Notes: a model not told the origin generated them from the letters alone. Shown: positions 28,561-37,490, counted from the first letter of the stretch. The stretch is 64,000 nt of DNA from DATJLY01 sp963773665 (GCA_963773665.1 CAVZBZ010000001.1:62001-126000), one strand, 5' to 3'. Numbers and translations: made by a program.

Positions 28561-29256
28561 TTACTGGCTCGGCGGCGGGGCGCCACCGCCCGACATTCCG
28601 GCCGAGGACGAAGTCGAGGCCCCGCTTTGCGCCCCGCTCGAGGCAGAAGCGCCCGACAGTGCCTTCACGGCGCCGGTGCGGTAGCGCATCACGGCATCGG
28701 CCGCGGGCTCGCCATCGGCCGGACCAAGCGTGCGGCCGGTCACCAGGTCGCGCGGATTGGCGACCATGAGCGAGAGGTCGCTGAGAGTGGCGCAACCGAA
28801 ATTGCTGCTGTTCGTATTGTCGTGCATGCCCCACGGTGTCTGCGACCAGTCGGGACAGGCGGGCGCCATGGCGACGTAGCGGTCAACCAGCACGAGAACG
28901 TGATTGGGCGCGACGCCGTCCGGCGGCGCCACCGGTTCGGCGCCGAGCCCGTGCCGCGCCAAGAGCGTCGCGATCCGTCCGGTGCGAGCGCTCGCGAGCG
29001 GATCGCCGCTCGGCGCCGCGATGAACACGCGGTCGCCGGGCAACGCGCCCGCCTGATCGAGGAAGGTTTCGAGCCGCGCCGCCTCGGCGGGCTGCATCTC
29101 GGACGAGCCAGGGGCGAACGCGGCGGCATATTGCACCCGCACGTGATCGACGTGGATCGATTTCGCCAGATCGGGCGGCGGCTCGAGCGCCGCCGGCGCG
29201 CAGGCCGCCAACGCGAGAAGCGCGGCGAATGGGACGAATGCGCGGGCTGCCATCAT
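28561..29256 (-). CDS. cpaD: Tad pilus biogenesis lipoprotein CpaD
   Basis: A 231-residue outer-membrane-associated lipoprotein of the alphaproteobacterial Tad system. ATG 29256 or 29253 begins MMAARAFVPFAALLALAACA, with lipobox LAAC. The CpaD domain includes the typical NHVLVLVDRYVAMAPACPDW, NFGCATLSDLSLMVANPRDL and TGRTLGPADGEPAADAVMRY motifs. The C-terminus is a Ser/Gly/Ala-rich tail of about 35 residues. It lies 4 bp after cpaC. Confidence 0.93.
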   Translation of the reverse strand: MMAARAFVPFAALLALAACAPAALEPPPDLAKSIHVDHVRVQYAAAFAPGSSEMQPAEAARLETFLDQAGALPGDRVFIAAPSGDPLASARTGRIATLLARHGLGAEPVAPPDGVAPNHVLVLVDRYVAMAPACPDWSQTPWGMHDNTNSSNFGCATLSDLSLMVANPRDLVTGRTLGPADGEPAADAVMRYRTGAVKALSGASASSGAQSGASTSSSAGMSGGGAPPPSQ

Positions 29257-29260
29257 TGCC

Positions 29261-30763
29261 TCACTCGAGATCGAAGCCCACCGGGCCGATGAGGTTGGAC
29301 GCGCCGTTCGGCGCCGGGGCGGCCGGCGCGTGCTGCTGATACTCGGCGCCGTGAACGATGAGCTGCCCGTCGGTCGCGGGCACGAACCCGTCCGTCGGCA
29401 CGAGCGCGCGGCTCGCCGTGGCAATCGGGTGCACGACGTAGGGCGTCACCAGGATCACGAGTTCCGATTCGTTGCGCTGGAACGCCTCGGACCGGAACAG
29501 CTGGCCCAGCATGGGGATGTCGCCAAGCCAGGGAAACTTGTTGATGTTCTGCGTCACGTTGTTCTGCAAGAGCCCGGCGATCGCGAAGCTTTGTCCGCTC
29601 GCGAGCTCGATCGTTGTTTCCGCGCGCCGCGTCGTCAGCGACGGCACGCTGATGCCGTCGATGAGGATGGCGCCCTGCGTCGAAAGCTCGCTGACCTCGG
29701 GCATCACGTGCAGCGAGATGTGATCGCTGCTCGAGATCGTGGCGACGAAATTGAGGCTCACGCCGAACTTCTTCCAATCGATCCCGACGAGCCCCTGCCC
29801 CGCCGGAACCGGCACCGGGAACTCGCCGCCGGCCAGGAAATTCGCGGGCTCGCCCGAGACGGCGGTGAGATTGGGTTCGGCGAGAACGGTGACGAGGCCG
29901 TGATTGTCGAGGGCGTCGATGAGCGTGTTGAGGTTCACATTCCCGGAACGTGCGCCTAGGAAGAGATTGTTGTTGGTCTGGCCGCCGAGCTGGCTTCCCT
30001 CGAGGGTGTTGAACCCGTTGACGCCCGCGCCGGTGCCGAAGCCGGGGCCCGCGAACCCGGCGCCCGGCAAGCCCGGCGCGATCGGCACGAGGCTTGTTGC
30101 GCCGGTTATGAGCGCGGGCGCGCCGCTGGCGATGCCGAAAATGATGCTGCCGTTGTTGCGGCTGAAGACATTCTGCCAATTGATGCCGAACTGCTTCACT
30201 ATATCGCGCGACACCTCGGCGACGCGGACGCGCAAATTGATCTGATTGGGCGCGTCCAGCTTGGTCTTGTTGACGAGCTGCTTCGGATCCTTGACGAAGC
30301 GCGCGGCGATGCGGCGTATGTCGTCGCTGTCGGCGGCCGAATAGACGGTGCCGCTCAAGACCAGCGAATCCGCCACGGCATTCACCGTAACCGTGCTTTG
30401 CGGCACGAGTTCGTGGATCGCCTGCGCCACCCGGTTGGCGTCAAAGCTCACGCGCACCTGGGTGTTGAGAACGATATCGTCCTGAGCGGTCACGGCGTAG
30501 AGCGTGGTCGTCCCGGCCGCCTTGCCGATGACGTAGACGAGCATCGGCGACTTGACCTGAACATCGGCGATGGCGGGATCGGCGACGAAGATGCTGTCGA
30601 CCGGCTTCGAAAGCCGCACGAGCTGGCCCTGATCGACGGACACGTCGATGCGGGACCCGGCCGGAGGCACGATTTCGCTGGTCGCAGCCGGCGCCGCGCG
30701 CGCGGAGCCGTTGACGAGGGCGAGCCCGAGGATCGCCGCGAACAGAAGCGTCAACCGTGTCAT
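29261..30763 (-). CDS. cpaC: Tad pilus outer-membrane secretin CpaC/RcpA
   Basis: The 500-residue secretin forms the outer-membrane channel. A Sec signal (TRLTLLFAAILGLALVNGSA) is followed by the pilus-formation N domain (LVRLSKPVDSIFVADPAIAD), a BON-type domain around residues 110-180, and the secretin core with ANFLAGGEFPVPVP and LASGQSFAIAGLLQNNVTQN, ending LGQLFRSEAFQRNESELVIL. A Gly-rich insert sits at about 230-260. The start overlaps the cpaB stop. Confidence 0.95.
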   Translation of the reverse strand: MTRLTLLFAAILGLALVNGSARAAPAATSEIVPPAGSRIDVSVDQGQLVRLSKPVDSIFVADPAIADVQVKSPMLVYVIGKAAGTTTLYAVTAQDDIVLNTQVRVSFDANRVAQAIHELVPQSTVTVNAVADSLVLSGTVYSAADSDDIRRIAARFVKDPKQLVNKTKLDAPNQINLRVRVAEVSRDIVKQFGINWQNVFSRNNGSIIFGIASGAPALITGATSLVPIAPGLPGAGFAGPGFGTGAGVNGFNTLEGSQLGGQTNNNLFLGARSGNVNLNTLIDALDNHGLVTVLAEPNLTAVSGEPANFLAGGEFPVPVPAGQGLVGIDWKKFGVSLNFVATISSSDHISLHVMPEVSELSTQGAILIDGISVPSLTTRRAETTIELASGQSFAIAGLLQNNVTQNINKFPWLGDIPMLGQLFRSEAFQRNESELVILVTPYVVHPIATASRALVPTDGFVPATDGQLIVHGAEYQQHAPAAPAPNGASNLIGPVGFDLE

Positions 30764-31647
30764 TTGGCACCCCGCGCGAATTCGAGCAGCTTCACCTCCG
30801 CGCCGCGCATCACCGTCACCTTGAAGCCGGTCTCGACGGGCGGCGCCGGCTTTAGGGCCAAGGCCGGCGCCGGCGCCTCCTTCGGTGCCTCGGGCGGGCC
30901 GATGAGATGCGTCGCGTCGCTATCCCAGGTGTGGCTGTATTGCGCCGCGTCGCCGGCTTCGCCGTGCGCGAGGCTCCTGAGGCTGAGCGACAGATTGCCG
31001 AGCTCGGTCGCGACGGCGATCGTCTCCGCCTGCTTCGGCGTCACTTCGAGCGTGGCGGTTTTCGCCACCACGACGTCCTTGTTCTGATCGTCGGACCGCT
31101 GATCGACGGCGAGGACGCGCAAATCGGTGAGCAGCGTCTCGGCGGCGTGGCGCTGCATCTTCGAGTCAGGATCGGGCACCGCCAACGTCAGCAGCAGGTC
31201 GACGCGGTCGCCGGGAAAAACGAACCCGGCAAGCCCGGAACTCACCGTCACCGTCACCGTGACGGCGCGATAGCCCGGCGTCAGCACGGCCGCCATGAAG
31301 CCGCGGTCCCCGGGCCGGACCAGCCGCGCCTCAGTGACGGGTTCGCCCTCGGCGATTGCCGAGCGCACCACGGCGCCGACGAAATCCTCGATGCGGCCTT
31401 TGCCCTGAACGATGTAGGCAGAAGCCACATCGTCCGACGGCCATGTCTGCCAGCGCAAATTCTCGGGCCGCACGAACTGCCCGGCCGAAAGGCTCGACTG
31501 CGCGACGAGCACGTGCGGGCCCTGGTCGCTGACGGCCGGCGCTTCCGCGGCCTCGTGCGGCGGCGCGAGCCAGGCGCGGCCAACGAGCACGGTACCGCCC
31601 GACACGCAGAGCGCGATCAGCACAAACAGGAGGCGTCGGAATGACAT
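30760..31647 (-). CDS. cpaB: Tad pilus assembly protein CpaB/RcpC
   Basis: A 295-residue periplasmic protein with an N-terminal membrane anchor (SFRRLLFVLIALCVSGGTVL) and an SAF/antifreeze-like domain (about residues 45-115: VLVAQSSLSAGQFVRPENLR). A conserved FVFPGDRVDLLLT follows near residue 150. It helps assemble the secretin channel. It is separated from flp by 162 bp that include a strong terminator, so it may use its own promoter or readthrough. Confidence 0.93.
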   Translation of the reverse strand: MSFRRLLFVLIALCVSGGTVLVGRAWLAPPHEAAEAPAVSDQGPHVLVAQSSLSAGQFVRPENLRWQTWPSDDVASAYIVQGKGRIEDFVGAVVRSAIAEGEPVTEARLVRPGDRGFMAAVLTPGYRAVTVTVTVSSGLAGFVFPGDRVDLLLTLAVPDPDSKMQRHAAETLLTDLRVLAVDQRSDDQNKDVVVAKTATLEVTPKQAETIAVATELGNLSLSLRSLAHGEAGDAAQYSHTWDSDATHLIGPPEAPKEAPAPALALKPAPPVETGFKVTVMRGAEVKLLEFARGAK

Positions 31648-31751
31648 AACGGTTTCTCAACTGAGCTCGTTCGGGCAAGCGGCATGATGCTGAGAGGGAG
31701 ACAACAAAGTCTTAAGCGCGCGGGCAGCCGCGCCCGAGCGCCTGGAAATGA

Positions 31752-31792
31752 GAAAGCCGCCGCCCCCGAGCTCGTCGGGCGCGGCGGCTTTC
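31752..31792. terminator. strong hairpin between flp and cpaB
   Basis: A perfect 12-bp stem, GAAAGCCGCCGC (31752-31763) with GCGGCGGCTTTC (31781-31792), encloses an inner CCCGA/TCGGG stem. The U-rich end is short (TTTC), but the position just after flp is where Tad operons often have a partial terminator. That arrangement yields more pilin than machine mRNA; this role is inference. Confidence 0.7.
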
Positions 31793-31809
31793 TGTCACGC
31801 CCCGCCCGA

Positions 31810-31971
31810 TCAGAGGGCACTGGCAACGCTGTTGAACGTGCTCGTGAGCGAGGTTCCGACCGCGGTCACGGCCGTGATGATGGCAACCGAGATGAGCGCG
31901 GCGATGAGGCCGTATTCGATGGCGGTCGCACCCAACTCGTCCGAGCGAAACTTGGCGAAGAACTTGCGCAT
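31810..31971 (-). CDS. flp: Flp-type pilin (type IVb)
   Basis: This is the major pilin of the Tad pilus, 53 residues from ATG 31971. It begins MRKFFAKFRSDELG followed by ATAIEYGLIAALISVAIITA. Prepilin peptidase would cut after Gly14, leaving the mature pilin with the conserved Glu5 and Tyr6. A longer in-frame start at 32088 is not family-like. About 270 bp of AT-richer upstream DNA (31972-32238) separates it from the divergent glycosyltransferase and must hold the promoter. No prepilin peptidase (CpaA/TadV) gene is in the window. Confidence 0.95.
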   Translation of the reverse strand: MRKFFAKFRSDELGATAIEYGLIAALISVAIITAVTAVGTSLTSTFNSVASAL

Positions 31972-32238
31972 GTCATGAAACTCCACTTGGTGAGGACGCG
32001 GAAATCCTGTACGCCCGCTCCCTAAGCGCGCGTTAAAATGGCCAGTAAAGGCGGAATACATCGCAAATAACGCCGCGCAATTATTCAAGAATATTCCGAC
32101 GAGTTTTAGATAAAGTCGCGCGGCTCCGGATTATTCCCGTTTTCCTGGTGCGCGGAGCCGCGCCGGCCCGGCCTTAAGGCATTCATCACTGCGCGCCGGC
32201 TAGGCTTCCACGCCTCCGCTTGCGATCGAGATGCCTCT

Positions 32239-33762
32239 GTGGCCCTAGAACTCCAAGCCGCCTCGCCCTTTGCGCACGCGACCGGCGAGCGCCGACCGGC
32301 CGATTGGATTCTGGGCGGGTTGATCGCGATCGCGATTTTCGTGCGGCTGGTTCCGATCCTTTTTTCGCCCAGTCTCAATTGGGGCGACGAGATCTTCCAG
32401 ACCACCGAGCAGGCGCATCGCCTCGTCTACGGCACCGGCCTCGTGCCGTGGGAATTCGAGCTGGGCGTCCGTTCGTGGCTTCTGCCCGGCGTGATCGCGG
32501 CGCTGATGCAGATCTCGCGCGTCATCGGCGATGGGCCGGACTACTACCTGCCGGTCATCGCGGTCGCCTTCGCGGCGGTCGCAGCACTTCCTGTCGCCTG
32601 CGTATTTCGTTGGTGCCAGCGCTCGTTCGGGCTCTCGGGCGCCATCGTCGGCGGCGTGGCCGTCGCGCTCGCACCGGAGCTCGTCTATTTCGGCGCACGG
32701 ACTCTCGCCGAGGTCGTGGCGGGCAACCTGCTCATCGTCGCGATCTATCTGCTCGAGCCGGGATCGGAGCCGGCCTCGCGCCGTCGCTTCGTCGCAGCGG
32801 GCGTCCTCCTCGGGCTCATCCTCGTGCTGCGCCTTCAGCTCGCGCCGGCGCTGGCGCTCATCGCGCTGTGGACCGCCGCGCGCACGCCGCGCGAGCGACT
32901 TTGGCCGCTGGTCGGCGGCGCGGCGCTCAGTGTTGGGCTCTCAGGGCTGCTTGACGCCTTGACGCTCGGCTATCCGTTTGCGTCGCTGTGGCGCTATCTC
33001 GACTACAATCTCTTCTACGGCGTGAGCTCGCTCTTCGGCGTAATGCCGTGGGATTATTACCTGCGCTATGAGCTTGCGCTCTGGCAGGGCGCGCTGCTGC
33101 CGCTGACCGCTCTGGCGATCGTCGGCGCCATGCGGCGACCGCTCCTCCTCGCCGCCGCAGTGCTCATCATTGCTTCCCATTCCGCCATTCCGCACAAGGA
33201 AATCCGCTTCATCTATCCGGCCGCCGTGCTCCTCGCGGCACTTGCGGCGATCGGCCTTGCACAGCTCGCCGCGTGGGGCAGAGCACGCTATCGAGGCCCC
33301 GTTGCCGGAACGGCGTGCGCCATGCTGTGCGCGTCGTACGGCTGCTTTCTCGCCTATCTCGGCTGGACCGGCGAAACCATGGCAGGTCTGCGCACTTTCA
33401 ATCACGACAATCTAGTCGCGGCCGGCCATGTCGCGCACATGAGGGGCATTTGCGGCATCGGCCTCTATGGTCTCGATGGCAACGACTGGGTGAATTCCGG
33501 GGGATACACCTACTTCCATCAGGCGGTCCCAATTTATTGGCCGAAGGATGCGCGGGAGTTTGCGGCAACCGATGCGGGCTTCGACGTGCTCATTTCGAGC
33601 AAACCGCCGCCCGGGGACATGGCGCGGAATTTCACGCAGGAGCAATGTTTCGGGTCCGTCTGCGTCGCGCGCCGGAGGGGCAGCTGCGCCGCGGTGCCGA
33701 TGATGCGGATGCCCATACCCTGGCCGCTTCAGGATATCGCCGCGGCGGAGCCGGCACGGTGA
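32239..33762 (+). CDS. polytopic glycosyltransferase, GT22 (Alg9/PIG-B)-like
   Basis: The 507-residue integral membrane protein starts at GTG 32239 (an ATG at 32231 is out of frame). It has about 9-11 predicted helices, a first-loop acidic pair (NWGDEIFQTTEQAHR, near residue 53) typical of GT-C enzymes, and the HKEIRFIYP motif (His319), a hallmark of the eukaryotic ALG9/PIG-B mannosyltransferase family. It probably transfers a sugar from a polyprenyl-phosphate donor on the periplasmic face. It is divergent from flp and overlaps the next gene by 4 bp. The acceptor is unknown. Confidence 0.8.
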   Translation: MALELQAASPFAHATGERRPADWILGGLIAIAIFVRLVPILFSPSLNWGDEIFQTTEQAHRLVYGTGLVPWEFELGVRSWLLPGVIAALMQISRVIGDGPDYYLPVIAVAFAAVAALPVACVFRWCQRSFGLSGAIVGGVAVALAPELVYFGARTLAEVVAGNLLIVAIYLLEPGSEPASRRRFVAAGVLLGLILVLRLQLAPALALIALWTAARTPRERLWPLVGGAALSVGLSGLLDALTLGYPFASLWRYLDYNLFYGVSSLFGVMPWDYYLRYELALWQGALLPLTALAIVGAMRRPLLLAAAVLIIASHSAIPHKEIRFIYPAAVLLAALAAIGLAQLAAWGRARYRGPVAGTACAMLCASYGCFLAYLGWTGETMAGLRTFNHDNLVAAGHVAHMRGICGIGLYGLDGNDWVNSGGYTYFHQAVPIYWPKDAREFAATDAGFDVLISSKPPPGDMARNFTQEQCFGSVCVARRRGSCAAVPMMRMPIPWPLQDIAAAEPAR

Positions 33763-35018
33763 TCGCGCAGCTGAGGACGGGCGCCTGGCTCGATCGCGAG
33801 CGGCTTCTCGGCTACTGCGCCATTCTGTTCGCACTAGAGTTCGCGACGTTTCTCTTCATGGTCGCCGGCACGCACGGGCTCATCGTGCCGCTCGACCGCC
33901 CGACGACCACGGATTTCGTGAGCTTCTACGGCGCCGGTGTGCTGGCAAATCACGGAACCCCGGCGCTCGCCTACGACCAGGCGGCCCATTACGCGATCGA
34001 GCAGCACATACGCGGCCAAGGCATCGGGTATCAATTTTTCTATTACCCGCCGATTTTTCTGTTGCTGTGCTCGGCGCTCGCGCGTCTGCCGTATCTTGCC
34101 GCGTTCCTCGTCTTCGAGGGGACCACACTCGTCCTCTTCCTCGCCGCAGGATTTGCCATCCATGGCGAACGGCGGCTCGCCGCGCTGCTGCCGCTCGTCG
34201 CGTTTCCGTGCGTCTTCTGGACATTCGGGCTCGGGCAGAACGCCTTTCTGACCGCCGCGCTGTTTGGCGCCGCAACTCTCCTCGTCGATCGACGGCCGGT
34301 GGTCGCGGGACTGCTGTTCGGTGCACTTTGCTACAAGCCGCATATCGGCCTGCTCATCCCCGTCGCGCTCGCAGCATCCGGACGGTGGCGCACCTTCGCG
34401 GCAGCCGCGGCAGCCGTTTCGGCTATGGCGCTGCTGTCGCTCGGCCTCTTCGGCTGGGACAGCTGGCGCGAGTTTTTCGCAGCATTCGGCCAATCGCACG
34501 GCACCTACGAGGCGGGGCGCATCGATTTCGCCGGCTTCGTCAGCCCGTTCGGGGCGATCCGCCTGCTCGGCGGAAGCGCCGAATTCGCCTACATCGTGCA
34601 GGCGATGGCGACGCTTGCGGCCGCGTCGTTCGTGGCCTTCGTGTGGCGCCAGCCGCTCGGGCTGCCGACGCGGGCGGCGGCGCTTGCCGCAGCGACGCTG
34701 GTCGCGGCGCCCGTGCTCCTTGTCTACGATTTCCTGCTGGCGGCTGTGGCCGTCCTGTGGCTCGTCCGCGACGGCAGCGAGAATTGTTGGCTTCCTTGGG
34801 AGAAGACGGCGCTTGCCGCGCTGTTCGTGACACCGCTCTTTGCCCGCAATATCGCGGCGGCGCTCCACGTTCCGATCCTGCCGATGGCCGCAATTGCGCT
34901 CGTGGCCATCGTGGCGGCGCGGGCGCGCCGCGAGATCGCGCGCCGGACAGAAGCCGGCGCTCGGCAGCTCACGATCTCATCCGCGGCAGGCGAGGCTGCG
35001 CTGCGAGTCGGGCTCTAG
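33759..35018 (+). CDS. polytopic glycosyltransferase, GT87 (DUF2029)-like
   Basis: GTG 33759 overlaps the stop of the GT22-like gene and has a GGAG site 9 nt upstream, giving 419 residues. The family pattern is visible: TDFVSFYGAGVLANHGTPAL, then YDQAAHY, QFFYYPPIFLLLC, FGLGQNAFLTAALFGAATLL and LLFGALCYKPHIGLLIPVAL. About 9 transmembrane helices follow. GT87 members are alpha-mannosyltransferases using polyprenyl-phosphate mannose in mycobacteria; the donor here is not known. It probably acts with its neighbour on one glycan. Confidence 0.85.
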   Translation: MIAQLRTGAWLDRERLLGYCAILFALEFATFLFMVAGTHGLIVPLDRPTTTDFVSFYGAGVLANHGTPALAYDQAAHYAIEQHIRGQGIGYQFFYYPPIFLLLCSALARLPYLAAFLVFEGTTLVLFLAAGFAIHGERRLAALLPLVAFPCVFWTFGLGQNAFLTAALFGAATLLVDRRPVVAGLLFGALCYKPHIGLLIPVALAASGRWRTFAAAAAAVSAMALLSLGLFGWDSWREFFAAFGQSHGTYEAGRIDFAGFVSPFGAIRLLGGSAEFAYIVQAMATLAAASFVAFVWRQPLGLPTRAAALAAATLVAAPVLLVYDFLLAAVAVLWLVRDGSENCWLPWEKTALAALFVTPLFARNIAAALHVPILPMAAIALVAIVAARARREIARRTEAGARQLTISSAAGEAALRVGL

Positions 35019-35074
35019 CAGGCGTCCTTGAGCGCGCAATCCGTGAAAAAAATGGGGCTTTTTTGGCCGGAATC

Positions 35075-35104
35075 TTGTCATTCGCGGCGACTTTCGGATA
35101 GGAT
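35075..35104 (+). promoter_or_regulatory. candidate sigma-70-type promoter
   Basis: TTGTCA (35075-35080), an 18-nt spacer and TAGGAT (35099-35104) lie in a short AT-richer island about 100 bp before the Lys-rich protein gene. Only the hexamers and context support it. Confidence 0.35.
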
Positions 35105-35200
35105 GCTGCGCGATACCTCAACGGCCGCCCCGGTCGTCAGAGGCGATCGGTTCAGGTTCCCCCCGTTGTCCTCTCCTCCTGCCAGAACTAGGAGCTTTTT

Positions 35201-35425
35201 ATGAAGGCGCTACTCACGGCGTTCGCCCTTTTGTCGTTCGTCGCCGCCTCGACCGTGCCCTATGCGGCCCAGGCGCAAACGCAAACCCAGTCACAACCGC
35301 AGGCCCCGAAGGCGACCAAGAAGAAGTCGGCCAAGAAGCACACTGCCAAGAAGCACGTCGCGCAGGCCAAGAAGCACAAGACCAAGAAGAAGATGACGCC
35401 GGCGCCGGCGCCGGCGAAGGGCTGA
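35201..35425 (+). CDS. small exported Lys/His-rich cationic protein
   Basis: The 74-residue protein begins with a signal peptide (KALLTAFALLSFVAASTVPY then AAQAQ). It then has a Gln/Thr/Pro segment and a highly basic tail built of repeated KK/AKKH units (about residues 39-66), ending TPAPAPAKG. The mature protein would be about 48 residues and strongly positive. Similar small PsiF-like or histone-tail-like exported proteins are common in alphaproteobacteria, but I do not recognise a defined function. A strong terminator follows. Confidence 0.75.
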   Translation: MKALLTAFALLSFVAASTVPYAAQAQTQTQSQPQAPKATKKKSAKKHTAKKHVAQAKKHKTKKKMTPAPAPAKG

Positions 35426-35440
35426 TCGGGCCCGAAAAAT

Positions 35441-35474
35441 AAAAACCCCCGGGGTCCGATTCCCGGGGGTTTTT
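35441..35474. terminator. strong bidirectional intrinsic terminator
   Basis: AAAAACCCCCGGG (35441-35453) and CCCGGGGGTTTTT (35462-35474) form a perfect 13-bp stem with an 8-nt loop, with A- and T-tracts on the two sides. It separates the rightward Lys-rich gene from the leftward lipoprotein gene ending at 35498 and can serve both. Confidence 0.92.
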
Positions 35475-35497
35475 CGTTGGACGCGCGGCGTCCGCCG

Positions 35498-35758
35498 TCA
35501 TTTCTCGGAACAGCTGAAATAAAGCCGCTCCGGAACGAGGAGCGGGCACACCGAAATATCCGTGTTCTGCTTGTCGAAGCGCGGCTCGGCGCCGCTGCAG
35601 GAATTCTTCGCGAGGGTGTGGAGCTGGTCGGGACTGGTCGCGAGCCGCGAATAGCAGATGGTGTGCTCGTCCTCGCCCACCTGCGGCCCCTCGAAAGCGG
35701 CGCAGCCGGCGAGCCCAAGCATCAGCGCCAGGGAAATCCGCGGGACGAGCGCGCTCAT
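35498..35758 (-). CDS. small lipoprotein of unknown function
   Basis: ATG 35758 gives 86 residues: MSALVPRISLALMLGLAGCA with lipobox LAGC, then a mature domain with four cysteines (TICYS, KNSCSG, SVCPL, FSCSE) probably forming two disulfides. Its ATG overlaps the stop of the amidase gene by 4 bp, so the two are translationally coupled. The family is not recognised. Confidence 0.7.
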   Translation of the reverse strand: MSALVPRISLALMLGLAGCAAFEGPQVGEDEHTICYSRLATSPDQLHTLAKNSCSGAEPRFDKQNTDISVCPLLVPERLYFSCSEK

Positions 35759-37038
35759 GCCCGGAACGCCGCCTCGGCAAATCGCGCCACGGCAAAAAGC
35801 CGTGCATCCTCGCGGTACCGCCCGACAAGCTGCACGCCGACCGGCAGGCCCGACGGGCCGCGCGTCGCCGGCACGGCGATGCATGGCAGATGCAGCAGCG
35901 TCCAGCCGCGGTTGAAGACCGGGTCCCCGGTCGTTTCCGGCGTGGGCGCCTCGCCGGGAGCGGCCGGGACAAGGACCGCGTCGAACTCACCGAAAAACTC
36001 CTCCGCCCGCGCCTGTGCGGCGGCGGCTTCGCGCACCGCCCGGTCGTAGGTCTCGACCGTGACCTCGGCACCGCTCTCGATGATGCGCCGCGTGCCCGGG
36101 GCAAGCTCATCCGCGCGGTTGGCCCGTTCCCAGGCAAGGTTCCGCGACATCTCGTAGCCCAGCACCGCCTCCGATGCCGGCACCAGCCCGTCGAAGGCTG
36201 GGAAGGGCTTGCGTTCGCTCACCGCGGCTCCCGCGCGGGCCAGCCGGGACGCCGCCCATTCGAGCGCCGCGCGCGTCGCAGGCTCGGCCTTCTCGAACGG
36301 CGCGGGATGGAAGACGCCGATCCGCGGCGCCGTGGCCGGCGGCGTTTCGAGGAGCGTGCGCCGCCCGGTGAGCGCGGCGATGAAAAGCGCCACGTCCTCG
36401 ACCGAGCGCGCCATGCCGCCGATCGTGTCGAGGCTCAAGGCGAGCGGCTTCGTCCCGGCGGTGGCAACGAGGCCCCAGCTCGGCTTGAACCCGACGACGC
36501 CGCAATAGGAGGCCGGGCGCAGGATCGACCCCGCCGTCTGCGTGCCGAAGGCGAGCGGCGTCATGCACGCGGCGACCGCGGCCGCCGACCCGCTCGACGA
36601 GCCGCCCGGAGTGCGGCCCAGGTCGTGCGGGTTGCGCGTTTTCCCCGGACTTATCATCGCGAACTCGGTCGTGACCGTCTTTCCCAGCACGACGGCGCCC
36701 GCGCTTCGGGCAAGCGCAACGCAGGCCGCGTCGGCCGCCGGCCGATGCCCGCGATAGGCGCGCGAGCCGTATTCGGTCGGTTGGTCGGCCGTATCCATGA
36801 TGTCCTTGACCGCGATCGGAACGCCATGCAGCGCGCCGCGCGGTCTTTCGCTGTCGCGCGCCCGGGCCTCGGCAAGCGCCAGCCCGGGATCGAAATGCTG
36901 CCACGCTTGGACGTCGTTCTCGCGCTCGGCGATGGCCGCGATGAGCGCGCGGACGAGCGCTTCCGACGTGAGCGTCCCCGCGGCGATCCGCCGTGCGGCT
37001 TCGCGCGCGCCGAGGCGGTGAAGATCGTCCGTCGCCAT
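35755..37038 (-). CDS. amidase signature family hydrolase
   Basis: The 427-residue protein is related to GatA and acylamidases. The Ser-cisSer-Lys triad is present: Lys in GVPIAVKDIMDTADQPTEYG (near residue 78), cis-Ser in the Gly/Ser-rich TPGGSSSGSAAAVAACMTPL, and the nucleophile in GTQTAGSILRPASYCGVVGF. It is shorter than GatA and no gatB or gatC adjoins it, so it is a stand-alone amidase rather than the amidotransferase. The substrate is unknown. It is divergent from the DOPA-dioxygenase-like gene 77 bp away. Confidence 0.9.
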   Translation of the reverse strand: MATDDLHRLGAREAARRIAAGTLTSEALVRALIAAIAERENDVQAWQHFDPGLALAEARARDSERPRGALHGVPIAVKDIMDTADQPTEYGSRAYRGHRPAADAACVALARSAGAVVLGKTVTTEFAMISPGKTRNPHDLGRTPGGSSSGSAAAVAACMTPLAFGTQTAGSILRPASYCGVVGFKPSWGLVATAGTKPLALSLDTIGGMARSVEDVALFIAALTGRRTLLETPPATAPRIGVFHPAPFEKAEPATRAALEWAASRLARAGAAVSERKPFPAFDGLVPASEAVLGYEMSRNLAWERANRADELAPGTRRIIESGAEVTVETYDRAVREAAAAQARAEEFFGEFDAVLVPAAPGEAPTPETTGDPVFNRGWTLLHLPCIAVPATRGPSGLPVGVQLVGRYREDARLFAVARFAEAAFRA

Positions 37039-37115
37039 GCTAGGCTCCCTCCCCGAAGCCGCCGCGCCTATTTGAGCAGGCGCGGTCGGCTCCGTCCAAT
37101 CGGGGATGGTAAGCG

Positions 37116-37490
37116 ATGCAGGACCAGTTTGCCGACAGTGCCGCGATCAAGGGCTACCACGCCCATATCTACTACGCGCCCGATACGCGCGACACCGCGG
37201 CGCGCGTGCGCGAAGGTATCGGCGCGCGGTTCAAGGCGCGGCTCGGGAGCTGGCATGACGAAGCGGTCGGGCCGCACCCGATCTCGATGTACCAGGTCGC
37301 GTTCGAATCCTCCGAGTTTCCGCGCATCGTGCCGTGGCTCATGCTCAACCGCGAGGGGCTGAGCGTTCTCGTCCATCCGATGAGCGGCGACGCCTATCTC
37401 GATCACGCGCGCTTTGCGCTCTGGCTCGGGACGCCGGTCGAGCTGCGGCTCGACGTGCTGAAGCGCCTCATCGAGAAGGGAGAAGCATGA
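37116..37490 (+). CDS. DOPA 4,5-dioxygenase family protein
   Basis: The 124-residue protein matches the small DOPA dioxygenase family (PF08883 type), which cleaves catechol rings in an extradiol manner. Conserved motifs: IKGYHAHIYYAP (HxH, near residues 13-18), GPHPISMYQVAFESSEFPRI, VPWLMLNREGLSVLVHPMSG and DHARFALWLGTPVEL. These carry the histidines expected to bind Fe(II). It overlaps the next gene by 4 bp, so a binding protein for uptake and this ring-cleaving enzyme are co-expressed. The physiological substrate is not known. Confidence 0.85.
   Translation: MQDQFADSAAIKGYHAHIYYAPDTRDTAARVREGIGARFKARLGSWHDEAVGPHPISMYQVAFESSEFPRIVPWLMLNREGLSVLVHPMSGDAYLDHARFALWLGTPVELRLDVLKRLIEKGEA

Noticed and set aside
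25934..28684. 916-codon plus-strand frame over the tadA and cpaE genes
   Set aside because: Antisense shadow; tadA and cpaE motifs on the minus strand are unambiguous.
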